A stretch of DNA of 64,000 bases from contig JAFFJZ010000001.1 of NCBI GenBank assembly GCA_018340375.1, positions 17,130,001-17,194,000 on the forward strand, written 5' to 3'. Of the stretch, positions 34,606-46,280 are shown piece after piece; position 1 is the first letter of the stretch; each line of letters starts with the position of its first letter. This DNA comes from Gonatopus flavifemur. Taxonomy: Eukaryota > Arthropoda > Insecta > Hymenoptera > Dryinidae. The notes beneath the pieces were generated by a model. The model was given only the letters and a program-made list of their open reading frames with translations, was not told where the DNA came from and made no database searches. Position numbers and translations under genes: made by a program.

Positions 34606-35846
34606 GAAGTTATAGAAGTATGGAACTGGAATTTTCCTATAAATGGCACTAGCCATCAGTTTAGAGACCCTAAGATGGACCACTTCTTCAGCACCATTAT
34701 CTCCCCAAACAGCTGATCAAGATTTTCACCACAAAACAATAGAAGTTCTATACACCTGTAATTGTTTCATAACCTTAAACATGTCGAGTTTTGCGCCTAC
34801 AAACTACGACCTGCGGACAGCATTGGGTTTTTGTTATCATTTGAAGAAAACTGCTGCAAAATCAAATCGAATGCTTGTCGAAGCTTACGGTAAACATGCC
34901 GTTGGTAAAACATAGCGTTTCGAGTGGTTCAACAAATTTAAAAGTGGTGAGAAACGAAGAGCGTGGGGAACCACCGAAAAAGCTCGCGGACGGCGAATTA
35001 CAAGCCTTATTGGATGAAGATGATACTCCAACTCAACAAGAACTCGCGGATCAACTATCTGTGACGCAGAAAGCCGTCTCCATTCGTTTGAGAGCCATGT
35101 GAAAGATTCGGAAAGTGGGAAAATGGGTTCCGCATGAACTGAATGAAAGATAGCGAGAAAATCGAAAAACCACGTGTGAAATGCTGTTCGACAAATACAA
35201 AAGAAAGTCGTGCCTCCATTGAATTGTGACAGGTGATGAAAAATGGATATATTTTGAGAGGCCCAAGCTTCGGCAATCATGGGTTAATTCGGGCGAATCA
35301 TCGACATCCACTGCAAGACCAAATCGTTTTGGGAAGAAGACAATGTTCTGTGTTTGGTGGGATCAGTGGGGGCAAACCATCAACACTGATCGCTCCCAAC
35401 GGCAAATGATCGACTTGAATCGCGCATTACGTGAAAAACGACCGAAATATGGAAAAAGGCAAGACTCCACGAGCTCCACGATAATGTCCCGTCACACACA
35501 GCAAAACGGGTCAGGGAAATGATCGGGGCGTTCAGCTGGGAGATGCTACCGCATGCGGCTTATTCTCCAGACTTGGCTTCGTCCGATTATCATCTATTCA
35601 CGTCAATGGGACACGCTCTCGCTGAACAACGTTTCAATTCGTATGAAAATGTAGGAGAATAGCTGGACAACTGGTTCACTTCAAAAAAGGAACTGTTTCT
35701 TTGGCGTGGCATTCATAAACTGCCGGAAAGGTGGGGAAAATGTATAAACAGCAATGGAGATTATTTCGAATAGAATATTTTTCATCATTTTCAAAAACAA
35801 ACGTGTGATCTTTACAAAAAAATTCCGGTTTCATACTTCTATGAAA
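34606..35846 (+). mobile_element. Mariner element B (Mos1-like group, decayed)
   Basis: The terminal repeats are diverged but visible: ATAGAAGTATGGAACTGGAA near the left end and, reversed, ATAGAAGTATGAAACCGGAA at the right end. The same repeat without the ATAG variation (GTAAGTATGAAACCGGAATT) ends mariner C. The end type and transposase resemble the mauritiana subfamily (Drosophila Mos1). No clear TA duplication remains. A foldback element (35843-36189) abuts its right end. Confidence 0.85.
34781..35773 (+). pseudogene. Mariner transposase of element B, broken
   Basis: It starts at ATG 34781 (MSSFAPTNYDLRT) and ends at TAG 35771-35773 (after NGDYFE). The helix-turn-helix region carries an in-frame stop at about 34913 and a frameshift near 34955. 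Further stops follow the RLRAM, HELNER and KSCLH motifs. The first catalytic region TGDEKWIYFE is present. About 35370 sequence is missing after VWWDQ (the usual YYEL segment is lost). The second Asp region is frameshifted. The third, DLASSDYHLF, and the C-terminal LPERWGK are readable. Heavily decayed, so an old insertion. Confidence 0.9.
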
Positions 35847-36189
35847 GCTAACTTTTAGATTCACAAACGTTTGACAAAGGTTCTACGAACGTTGAAATGT
35901 CCGCCTTAAAATACTTTCAGAAAACATAGATGAAACGTCCGTTGAAGGTTCATCGAAGGTTTGATGAAGCTCCACAAAAATATCCATACTCATAATCATT
36001 TATGTCTATTAATCAATTGATTTTCCATATAAATTGATAAAAACTAATATAAGCATAGATATTTTTGCGAAGCTCCGTCAAATCTTCGACGAACCTTGAA
36101 CGAACGTTCCATCTATGTTTCTTAAAAGTATTTTGAGGTGAACATTTCAACGTTCGTAGAACCTTTGTGAATCCAAAAGTTAGCTTTCA
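35843..36189. mobile_element. Foldback element abutting mariner B
   Basis: The left arm (GAAAGCTAACTTTTAGATTC, GGTTCTACGAACGTTGAAAT, then GAAGGTTCATCGAAGGTTTG) pairs with the right arm ending GTTAGCTTTC at 36189. Arms are about 150 bp with a short AT loop (TTAATCAATTGATT...). The words GTTCG/CGAAC recur within each arm. It begins inside the last bases of the mariner B terminal repeat, so one of the two inserted against the other. Confidence 0.82.
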
Positions 36190-38548
36190 ACCTTCGGCCC
36201 GATCTATACAGATCTAATTTAAACATTCGCTGAAGCTTCATGTTCTCTTCTGGTATATATGTCAGGATTTTCTAACATATATTGGTTTAACATTCATTTC
36301 TCGAAAGATAAATTTTAGAGGGAAAAATAAGTGTACATACATAATCCGCTTTGTGCAAGTTTGAAAATGAAATTCGCATTCATTTTTTCCTAGAACATCT
36401 GACAAAATATTGGTATTGATATCAATGAAAGGATTACGTCATCAATCACGAGGTCTGATAAAACACAATATCTAATGAAATGGGTGGATAATCGAAATGG
36501 AGAGGAAATTTATCATCACCAATTGTAAACATTCAATCCACTCGATAATGAAGACGAATAAACACTTAGGCACGTCTGTAAATCAAATTTTATTTATATT
36601 AGTCGTGTCAAAAACTGTTATGTGTAACATAATGGAATATTTTTTTAATCTATACAAACAATATCACATAAATTATATTATGAATTCAGAGCACTATTGT
36701 ACTATACTGTTCCTCACATAGTATACACGAGAAGAAGAACTCACTTCACGCTAACTTCACGTTATTAGCGCGTGAACCTGGCGTGGTAGAATCTTTTTAT
36801 TCTCTTAGATTTAGTATTCAGAAACGCGTGGGACCACTTATTTGGAGATCAGCAGGCTCTTTCCTCCCCTTCGTTCTCCAACGAGACGACGGTTTCTTCT
36901 TGGGACATATATATCTATGTGTATATATACACATTATATATATATCTATGTATATACATATTCTTTCACCTACAACACACCCCGTATATTTCATTTTTAA
37001 ACAACAAAAAAATGCTAATGCACCCTGTGGCCCGTTATCGACTTGGCCCTGTATATGAAATAATAAATAATCGGCGTAAGCCCCGCCACCATTATTTTTA
37101 CGTCGACTTTACTTCGGAGATACACATTTTTCCTGGGTTATACTTTCTACCTTTTACTTCGACCCCCTATCTCCCCCTCCTTTTCCCTTTTTCTGATTAT
37201 ATACGTATAGTACGTGACATCGTCTGTACGTGTGTCCACAATGTTTTCTCATCTCTTCGATATAACATAGAACTAGTTTCATATTTCAACCCTTGAAATC
37301 TATAGTTGGATATTTATCATCGATCCATTGAAATTATTCTGAATAATCAGTGGAATTATAGTATTTATTTCCTCGATAAATTGTACAATACCTTCATTGA
37401 ATATTCAGTTAGGGAAAATAACTCACAACAAACTTGAAGAGCAGCCAAACTCTCCTTTCGTTTATTCTTTTTCTGATTCTTTTCCTCAACATTGAATCTT
37501 CAATGAGTGTAAAGTACGCACAGGTTTAAAATATGTTTCATGTAATTCACCATTCCACCAGAAGAAATTTAGGATCGGTATGAAACTCTTTAAAATGAAC
37601 CATTCGTATTCATATTGTTCCTTTATATATGTGATATCAAATTCATTATTCACGAAATACACAATTGTTATTAATTCAAAGAGATCATTCCCATGTATTG
37701 TCGAAGTGTGAATTGTATACGAAGAATAATTTGGTATGGAAATCAGGCGACAAAAATATTTGTTCATTGAGAAATCATTCCTTTCAGAACACTCTTCTCA
37801 GTCTTAATCTCATTCAACAAGTATAGGAGTCCCATTCGTTCGCTCAGTTCATGAATTTTTATCAATCAATATGAAATTCAGTAACAAACATCATTCCGAA
37901 GAAACTGTATCTGGTTTTGGTTTTTCTTTGAAAATTCTGTAGACATTTTCAACGGTGCCAAGAAATTAATTGCAGGGAAGGATGAATAGTTTATTATTCA
38001 CAGGGTATTCAAATTAAATTATTGTGCATCAATTTAGACAAAATATTCTGCATACACACACTCTAAAAAATAATTGTGAAATTTTCACCCAAAAAATGGT
38101 GGCAGCAAAATTCCTTTATGAACTTTTCCTCAGAATTTGGAAAAGTCTTCCCTTACTTTTTGGAGAATTTGACCCTTAAAGAGCAGAATAATCTCTCAAA
38201 ATGAAGGAGAAAGCCTCTATCATTGATGGGAAAACAACTCTCTCGCGATCTGGAGATGGAATCCACCCCTGAAATGAGAGAAACCTTCTCATATTTTTTA
38301 CAGTGTAATCTTGTAGGGTTTTAACTCTGAGTCGTTGTGCATTACAGAGTAAATCAGGCTTTGAAAATTATGATTTCTCTTCAATTCAGGATCATAATTG
38401 AAAGTTCACTTCAAAATTTCACAAGTTTTATATGAAACATCCGTTACAGTCGTTACACTCAGCACCGTTGTTTTCCTAATCAATACTTTGAATACTTGGC
38501 TAAAATTTTGTACCTTCATCCTCATTGAACAAAAAAACCAAAACTTAA
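36190..38548. other. Non-coding, AT microsatellite and a weak MITE
   Basis: 36905-36960 is a TATATATCTATG/TATATACACAT microsatellite-like run. 38059-38305 may be a MITE: the left tip CACTCTAAAAAATAAT resembles the reversed right tip CACTGTAAAAAATATG, but the interior does not pair and the flanks differ (CA, TA). No gene was recognised. Confidence 0.45.
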
Positions 38549-39188
38549 CTTTTAAGGGGAGGTTCTCATCAAGCAAATTCCGAAATAAGTTGATTGTCTC
38601 GAACTTTTTTTCTTAAGAAGGAAGTGAATTAAGAACTCGAGTTATTTGAAACTCATTGAATGGGTCTTGAAGTACATGAAAAAAATGTTCTCGAGTTGAA
38701 GGATTCTTTCTTTTTTTATTTTGGAGCTGATTGAATTCATTCGAAGATGAACCTAAATGGAGATGACATTCGCCTGTTTTTCTGTTTCTATGGCATTTTA
38801 AAGAGCGAAAGAAAGGTGAAAAAACGCTACCCAAAGTTTACTAGTCTGTCATGTTTTTTTAATTTTGGACTTTTCATTGGTTTTATTGGTCCAACCTTCA
38901 ACAAATATAATATATTTCATAAAAATTTTTGGATTTTTGATTTCTGATCATTTTTGTAATTGCTATGGTAGCGCCCGATTGATCACTGTTTTTTTAGGTG
39001 GTTTTGTTTCAGAACGTATCAACAATTCCCATGGCATTATTTTTGACTGAAAAAAATTTGTTCATGTACTTAAAGACTCAATTAACAAGTGTGACAATCT
39101 CTGAGTTCTTTATTAACTTCTCTTAAATGAAAAAAAAATTCGACAAAATCATCTTATTTTGGGGTCGCTAGATGAGAACCTCCCCTTA
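38549..39188 (+). mobile_element. TTAA-flanked element, copy 2 (complete)
   Basis: The left end is TTAA then GGGGAGGTTCTCATC; the right end is GATGAGAACCTCCCC then TTAA. This gives perfect 15-bp inverted ends with the TTAA target on both sides. The interior matches copy 1 at 13.6-14.5 kb. No frame longer than about 73 codons exists, so it needs a transposase from elsewhere. TTAA targets belong to piggyBac and Kolobok superfamilies; the GGGG tip does not decide between them. Confidence 0.88.
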
Positions 39189-39625
39189 AATCACCTTGCA
39201 AGTGAAGTCCAAGGTCAAAACCGAGGTCACTATCAGATGTCCCTTTCGGAATTCTACAACTCTTGTCTGAAAGATGTTTCGCTCTAAAGATGTCGAATTA
39301 TAAATGGGACACCATTCTTCATGTGTGAGTCCCGTTCATCACAGCAGAACTTTCGCCCAACAGTATTTCGAAATCTTATCACAATGTCCAATCGAATATG
39401 ATTAATATCACTATATCAATCTGTAATATATTTAGAGTTTCAATGAAGATTTAGATCGAATAAAATAAACATCTTATCCTAATCAGGTCCACTAGATTCC
39501 TTAGTTCGCTTTTCCTGATTATAATTTTCAGTAGGTGAAATGAGCAGAATTGAATTCATACTGGGCTGATGTCGATACACATTTGAGTTACTTCAATATT
39601 TTTCACTTTCCTTCACAGTCCTTCG
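39189..39625. other. Non-coding, nothing recognised
   Basis: Ordinary AT-rich sequence between two elements; no frame or repeat recognised. Confidence 0.4.
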
Positions 39626-39995
39626 CACGGAGAAAAAGGAATTCGCTGTGGCAGCGAAATCTACTTTTGCTGGATTCCTTTTGCCAGAGCAGCAAATTTT
39701 TTGCTGTGACAGCAAACTATTTGCTGTTCCAGCAGTCTTGTTAGCTGCGACAGCGAATTTTTAGCTGTGGCGGCAAAAAATGTTTGCTATCCCAGCAAAA
39801 TTTGTTTGCCAATCTATATATAATACTGAAAATTGGCTGGCGGAGCAAACTTTTTTTGCTGCCACAGCTAAAAAATTGCTGTCGTAGCTAACACGATTGC
39901 TGTTATAGCAAATTTTTAGCTAGGTCAGCAAAAAATTTTGCTATTCTATATATAATACCTCGATTTGCTGCGTCAGCAAATTTTTTCTCTCCGTG
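39626..39995. mobile_element. GCTGTGACAGC-family MITE, CG flanks (freshest copy)
   Basis: The left end CACGGAGAAAAAGGAATTCG pairs with the reversed right end CACGGAGAGAAAAAATTTGC. CG lies on both sides (39624-39625, 39996-39997); CG is self-complementary, so it could also extend the repeat. The interior is a chain of about 14-25 bp units: GCTGTGGCAGCGAAATC, GCCAGAGCAGCAAATTTTTT, GCTGTGACAGCAAACTATTT and so on, inverted on the far side. It is non-coding. Confidence 0.88.
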
Positions 39996-40682
39996 CGAAA
40001 GCTCCCTTCGATCACATCGCGAGACATTTCTGAGAGTGTAATAAAGAATACTGAAACGTAAAAGTTTGAGAAGATACAGCAGGAGTGTTTGGAGAGGTCT
40101 GATGACCATCCGATATGAATATTATTCGTGCGAAAAAAGGTCAGAGTCAAATCAGCATCAATCAGATACCGGCTCGTCGCCTGTGCTGTAAATCAGACTC
40201 GGAATTCAATCCGACGTCGTGGAATCCTTGCGGAATATAAATTTCGCGAAATGTAAGGGGCGTGATGCAGTAAGATGAAAGAGAACAGAACTCCTTGACT
40301 GGGGTTCATTTGTATCCTTTGTACGCTCGGATGGATACTTTTTTATTGATGATTTCAACAACTTCATTCAACAAAACAACTCTTATGTATCAAAAATGCA
40401 ACTATTATATTCACAGAAGGAGTGATTTTGAAAGGAGAAAGAAACAATACTAACATTTCTCTAAGAGAAACAATTCTGAGAGCAAGATATCTCAAATTTT
40501 AGTTGTCCGAAATATGAATCCAATAGTGTATTCGATGAGGGATGCAAAATTTGGCTCTGATGAATGAAATTCATTCGATTCAGATGAGTTTCCTAGCAGC
40601 CCTTTTTCTCTGTGTAATGAATAATAATCCCTCCATTTCTTTCAATTTTATATCCAATTCCTTGAACTTGTTTGTCCCTCTG

Positions 40683-40933
40683 AACGGGAAGACCGAGATT
40701 TTTAATATTTAGGAAAGTGACTGTCAATTCAGAGAAGAAGAGAATCGCTGAAGAATGTTTGTAGTGAATTTACGATTCTTCATTGGTTGATAGTTTCACT
40801 GTGAAAAATAATCAACTGTTGATATTTTCGCTATAAACTTTTGATAAACTCACTACGAATAATCTTCAGTGATGATCTTTTTACCTAAATTGACAGTTAT
40901 TTTTCTAAATATTAATGATTTCGGTTTCTCCGT
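40683..40933. mobile_element. Foldback MITE, right end CACGGAGAAACC
   Basis: The left arm (GACCGAGATTTTTAATATTT, then GACTGTCAATTCAGAGAAG, GTAGTGAATTTA) pairs with the right arm, which reversed reads CACGGAGAAACCGAAATCAT and AACTGTCAATTTAGG. The left tip has decayed, so the flanks do not match (TG, TA). The loop contains a small hairpin around 40790-40825. Confidence 0.75.
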
Positions 40934-43900
40934 GTAGGGTAACGGAAGGTCATTTGGTCACATTCTGTGTTTGATTGTAAATAACGTCCGTAAATGAATG
41001 AATAGGAACCTATACCTCATTTAATATATTGTTCCACACGTTTTCAACAATTTTATAGAAGACCAACCTTCCAAGTTTGATCTGAATCAAAATATCCATC
41101 GGTAAGTGAATTTGTATTTGAGGTAGGTAAATTGGTGATGATGGAGGTAATTTGGTGATAGTGGTAGGTTAATTTGATGATATAGAGAAAACCACTGTTT
41201 GGTAATTAATAATTCTCAAAAACGGTGGAACGCATAAATTTAAAGCCACATATGAATATCTTTGCTATTCTTTGTCATCAAATGTAGCAAAACATCCAAA
41301 TAAGGCTCAGTATACAAATTGGTCTGTGCATAGATGAAATTTATTGATGAACGTTGAATTTGTGAACCATTTATGAAGCCTCTCCATTTGCAGTACAACA
41401 AATCTCACACGTATTTTCATCTTCATTCATTGAAAGAAATTGATTTCATTATAGTGAAAAAATGGTTAAATCCGTGATCATTATAGAAGTTTCAAAATCA
41501 TTATGAAAAACCTTAAATTTCTTGCTTTGTTCATAAGGATATACCAACTTATACGTGACTATGAAAAATAACTTATCATGATAGAAAAATTCGTTCGAGT
41601 CTGCTCTTTTGTATGGCATAAAGAGTTTTTTCAATATATGTTCCATTTACTTCCAATAAATCAGAGAATACTCACTCACCGGTCAGAGGTTGTTTTCAGA
41701 AGCACTATTCGATGTACGACACAAATTGTTTTATGCCAACAATCAGAACGATGTTGATCATTATTGTTTATAACCAATAGATAGAAATATGATTCCCTTA
41801 TCATTTGGTGCATTAATGGCACCATAGCCCTGCGGACGGTATTGTTTATAATTGAAATTCAAACTATCACCAACATATCTATATCACCAAATTTCATTTC
41901 TTTACCCTATCCCGAATATGTCACGTAAATTCACATGAAGAATTTTGATACACCCTGTGGATATTTTTATTTTCTTTTTCCCCGATATCAGAAATGATCA
42001 TGGTAGAATAGAGACAATATAGTCCCTCTGCAGGGGATTTAAAGCGCGAAGGAGTGCGATCGTGTGAAAGAATCAGTCAAATCACATGGACCCTCTTCAA
42101 CGAGCGAACGAAACGAATGAAAAGATCCTTGACCAAACAGCAATTCTCGAAATAAAAAGAAAGAAGAAAACAGATGGTCGGATTGGTCAACCATGTGAAT
42201 TTGTCAATCTCAGTATTGATCAATAAAAAATAACATCGTGTGGTATACGCAATAATCTTTTAATTCTTTCAAGATTCCTCAATATTCACTTATGTTCTAC
42301 ATCAAAAGTATGCATGATTTACTTGCACATTTGAATATTCTTTTTCATGCCACTAGTACAGGGCAACTTCATCGTTCGTTCAGCTTTAGAATAATCCATG
42401 CAAATCATCCAGGACTCAAACCAACACTGATTGCCAACATTGTAAAGAAATTGAGCTAAGTTAGCAATGATTCAACCTTGTTTGCTGGTCTCAATTGAAT
42501 GCTGAAAAATTTTGAAAAAAAGATAGAATTTTGATTCGAAAATTGATTCTGAAAATTTTTTTTCTACGTCGTGGTCTTCGTAATTTGAATTCGTTCAAAA
42601 TTACATAGATGAGCTCTCATAAGTTCTGGATTATTCTCTTCTAATCATTTGATAACTCCCATACAAAAAAATGATTTCATATGCAACAATTTTCACTGTC
42701 TTAGAGATATATTCGTTTGAGAAATTCGAAGGATGTCTTTAGATCTGTTTTAGATGACTCAAACGAAGAAATCTTTTAGACGAAGCAAAATTTTTACTTC
42801 ATAGACTGTATTATTTGAAGTTTATATACTTGATCGGAAATGGGATTCTTATAATGAGAAATTTGACAAAAGTTACTTTCCCTGAATGTAACAAAGTTAA
42901 TATTTTATACCTGCAAAGTGATGGATTATCAAAAAAATCTCCTATACAATGCCATTCGATGTTATTTCACTAGTTTTGTCGGAATAAATTTGATTAATCA
43001 AAAAACTGATTACTGTCAGCAGTCTGGGATTAATTATTAAGGTTGGCAGCAAATGAATCATCAATACTTGTTCAGGATTAATGTTCAGATTGGATCATTT
43101 TTGAAGGATACTTTTGAATATGGTTTGAAGTTGACAATTACAACTTGAGAGATATATTTATTAAAAGTTATGAAAATGATCTCTCATTCGTTTCGATACT
43201 ACTTTCACAAGATATTAGATAAATATTATTCATCAGCATGATACAACGAGGTTCTCCGTCCCAACATTCCTCGTTACCTCTTGTATTCTTGTCTTGTAAA
43301 ATGATGGGAATGATTCAAAGAAAGTTTTCCATCTCTTATGAGTCTTTTTGAAAAAACAAAGAGAAAAGAATACGAAGGAGGTGAAGGGGAAAACTGACTA
43401 AGGTTTGCCTCGACACTCGAAGGTCGTCGGTCGATTGGGGGTGGTGAAACGCTACTCGAATAAAAATGGGGTGTTTATAAGCGAGTATCCAATGTATCAC
43501 GCTATATTTACATATACTACGAGTTTTCATTTTATGTATGAGTGGCCCAACAGAGCCCAGCAAACTCAACCTTCCCTACTACTTTCTTCGTATATACATA
43601 TATATGTATATATATATATTTTTTTTTGTTCCAACGTTCTCTAAAGACAGAGAGCTCGATGCATGCCGAGACCTGATATAATAAAAATTAAATGTGATAT
43701 TTCACCCGCTACCACCCTTGAATGAATAACGAGATCTTTATGGGGTTCTCCAGACTGCAGATAATATATACGTGAATGCTTATAAATACATACAATTTTT
43801 GTACACTCTTTCGAAATTTTGTTTGATATTACACGAATTTTCAAATGTTGCATGAATTAGAGAATTCATTTTGGTAATAGATTGTGTTGAAATAACTGAA

Positions 43901-44952
43901 TCGAACGTTATAATTCTTGCGATCTAACTGTTCAAAGAGTTGAAACTTGATGATTCTTGATCTGCTGCTGAGTGAAATTCAATTGGTTCGTTACAAATCG
44001 TTGAATTGACGATTTAAATATGACCAATAGGGCTATTGTTCCTATCTAATTGAGATTTGAGTTTTTCCTATGTCTCACGCTTGAACGATTTGCCTGTGCC
44101 GAATGATCTATGCGAAATTGATCTGTTTTCACTCTGGAGTTATAATTTGAAGAAGAAGTATAATTATCGAAAAATATCTAATTTGCATAACTCGATAATA
44201 TATCAGCTCAAAAAGCAATTATGGAATTCGTGAGCATGCGTCACGTTCTTGGATTCCGCGCGCTTTTTTTCTTTCATTTTGAAAAATCGATTAATTCTTC
44301 CCTCTTTCATCATCTACGAACATTCGAACGTTCCTTGAGATGGTTGATTGGATACAACGAGGAATATTTTCATTTCATTATGAAATTATTAGAAACACTG
44401 GGAGTATTTGATGAACAGAATCGAGATGTAAAATGAACAATTTTTAATAAAACGTATAACTTAAATGAATCTCTCAAGTCCACGTGTTAATATTATTTAC
44501 GTGGGCACAGTGATATTATTTATATACTTCGGATTGAATATTTGTACAAGTGTGCGACATATAGTATATAGTATATAATTTCGAAATTTCCAAGTTCCGA
44601 TGTTCCACTCCACGGTATTGGTGATAATCAGTCGATCATCATCAATCGGAGGAGCGCTGAAAATTCAGTCGTTGGAAATTCTATTTATATCGGAATTCAA
44701 TAGTTTTGGTTATTGCTAATCATATTTGACGATCTGATCATTGAATTTATTATTTATTATTTTCCCGATAGATAAGGGGAACAGAGGTAACCGGTTCGAA
44801 CTCGTTTTTTCGAATATTCTCACTCCGTAACTGATGTAATATAAACACAGATGAGCTCACCTAGTACATAATCAATCGACTACGTAAAAATTGCTACTTT
44901 GAATTCACAGATTTCAATAAACTTTCGATGTATTGAATATAATATGAGACGG
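40934..44952. other. Non-coding, nothing recognised
   Basis: Four kilobases without a recognisable gene or element. 43594-43625 is a (TATA) microsatellite followed by a T run. Frames are short and overlap on both strands. Confidence 0.5.
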
Positions 44953-45573
44953 AGAGCTCGTAGTAGATTACGCCCTTCTGATCCCACCAAACACACAGCA
45001 TTGTCTTTCGTCCGTAGCGGTTTGGTCTTGCCGTCGATGTTGATGGTTCACCCGGAGTAACCCATGACTTTTTGCGCTTAGGATTCTCAAAATATATCCA
45101 CTTTTCATCGCCAGTCACAATTTGATGGAGAAATGACTTTCTTTGGAATCTGGCGGGCAACATTTCGCATGATGTTTTGCGGTTTTCCTGCTGTCTTTCG
45201 TTGAATTCATGTGGAACCCATTTCCCCACCTTTCGCATCTTTCCCATGGCTTTCGACCGAAGGGAGATGGCTTCTCGGGTCACCTTTAACTGATCCGCCA
45301 GTTGTTGTTGTGTTTGAGCGTCGTCTTCGTCCAACAAGGCTTGCAGGTCAGCGTCTTCAAACTTTTTCGGTGGTCTTCAACGTTCTTCGTTCCTGACGTC
45401 AAAATCGCCACTTTTGAACCGTTTGAATCACTCGAAACGCTGTGTTTTACCGAGAGCATGCTCACCAAACGCCTCCACAAGCATTCGATGCGATTCGGCT
45501 GCGGTTTTCTTCGGATGAAAACAGAAAAGTAGTGTGTCCGCAAATCGTAATTTGTTGGCACAAAACTCGACAT
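44953..45573 (-). pseudogene. Mariner transposase of element C, N-terminal half
   Basis: It starts at ATG 45573 (MSSFVPTNYDLRT). The helix-turn-helix part is readable only by switching frame, with frameshifts near 45530 and 45370 and stops around the GKT and RFE motifs. From 45337 onward one frame is open: LLDEDDAQTQQQLADQL, WVPHEFNERQ, TGDEKWIYFEN (first catalytic Asp), ARPNRYGRKTMLCVWWDQ and GVIYYEL, where similarity ends. The second and third catalytic Asps are absent because of the truncation. The trailing codons to 44894 are unrelated sequence. Confidence 0.9.
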
Positions 45574-45745
45574 GTTTATCCCTAATAAACTAACGCTACT
45601 GAATGAAACTCGTGTTATTGTGAGTTGGAAATCTTTGTTGGATATCAATACAATAACAAGACACCGCTGACGTGATGTGTCGGTAACTGCATCGACATCT
45701 AGCGCCACCTATGGGCAAATTCCGGTTTCATACTTACACACCTGG
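44953..45745 (-). mobile_element. Mariner element C (Mos1-like group, truncated)
   Basis: The 5' end (right side) keeps the terminal repeat, reversed reading CCAGGTGTGTAAGTATGAAA, next to a TA at 45746-45747. The element runs leftward but stops at about 44953, inside the transposase, so the 3' half and the other terminal repeat are missing. It belongs to the same group as element B. Confidence 0.85.
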
Positions 45746-46021
45746 TATACCAGCGTAAAAAACATTTTGTCTGTGAGACTTCTCTATACTTAATTTATGG
45801 AACAGTCTACAATTCTTAAAGAACAATCTTCGATAGCGCAATACATAGAGTATCAAATATTATTCCCTGAAAATTTCAGACTGTCCCTGGGGAAAAATGT
45901 TGAAACAGATGAAGCATAAAAACCTTCCAATTTCCGTTTCTTTTGCGCTTAGATACTGTTCCGTTGACTCTTCCGCGTCGCTCCATCCGCTTCTTTTTCA
46001 CCGTGGATTTCATAAATTCTG

Positions 46022-46280
46022 CACCCAGAAAAATGGTATACCTGGATTTATTTGATTCAACGAAAATTTGTTTGAACCAACTAAAATTTATTTGACTCAA
46101 CTACAATGTCTATTTATATATGAACCCACTACAGTTTTAGTTGGATCAAATAAACAATTTATTTCATCCGAATAAATTTTCATTCATTTCAAATAAAATT
46201 TACTTGAATCGAATGAAATTTTATTGGATACAATTAAATCTCTAGTAGGTTCATATTCAAGTAAACCATTTCTCTGGGTG
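46022..46280. mobile_element. MITE with CACCCAGA ends, TG flanks
   Basis: The left end CACCCAGAAAAATGGTATAC pairs with the reversed right end CACCCAGAGAAATGGTTTAC. TG lies on both sides (46020-46021, 46281-46282). The interior repeats TTTATTTGATTCAA / TTGAATCGAATGAAA words in inverted orientation. A looser relative of the interior is at 47140-47285. Confidence 0.82.

Noticed and set aside
40683..40933. 2-bp duplication for this MITE
   Set aside because: Flanks are TG and TA and the left tip is degraded, so it was not counted in the duplication pattern.
44785..44805. GGTTCGAACTC resembling a tRNA T-arm
   Set aside because: No matching acceptor stem, D-arm or anticodon arm upstream.
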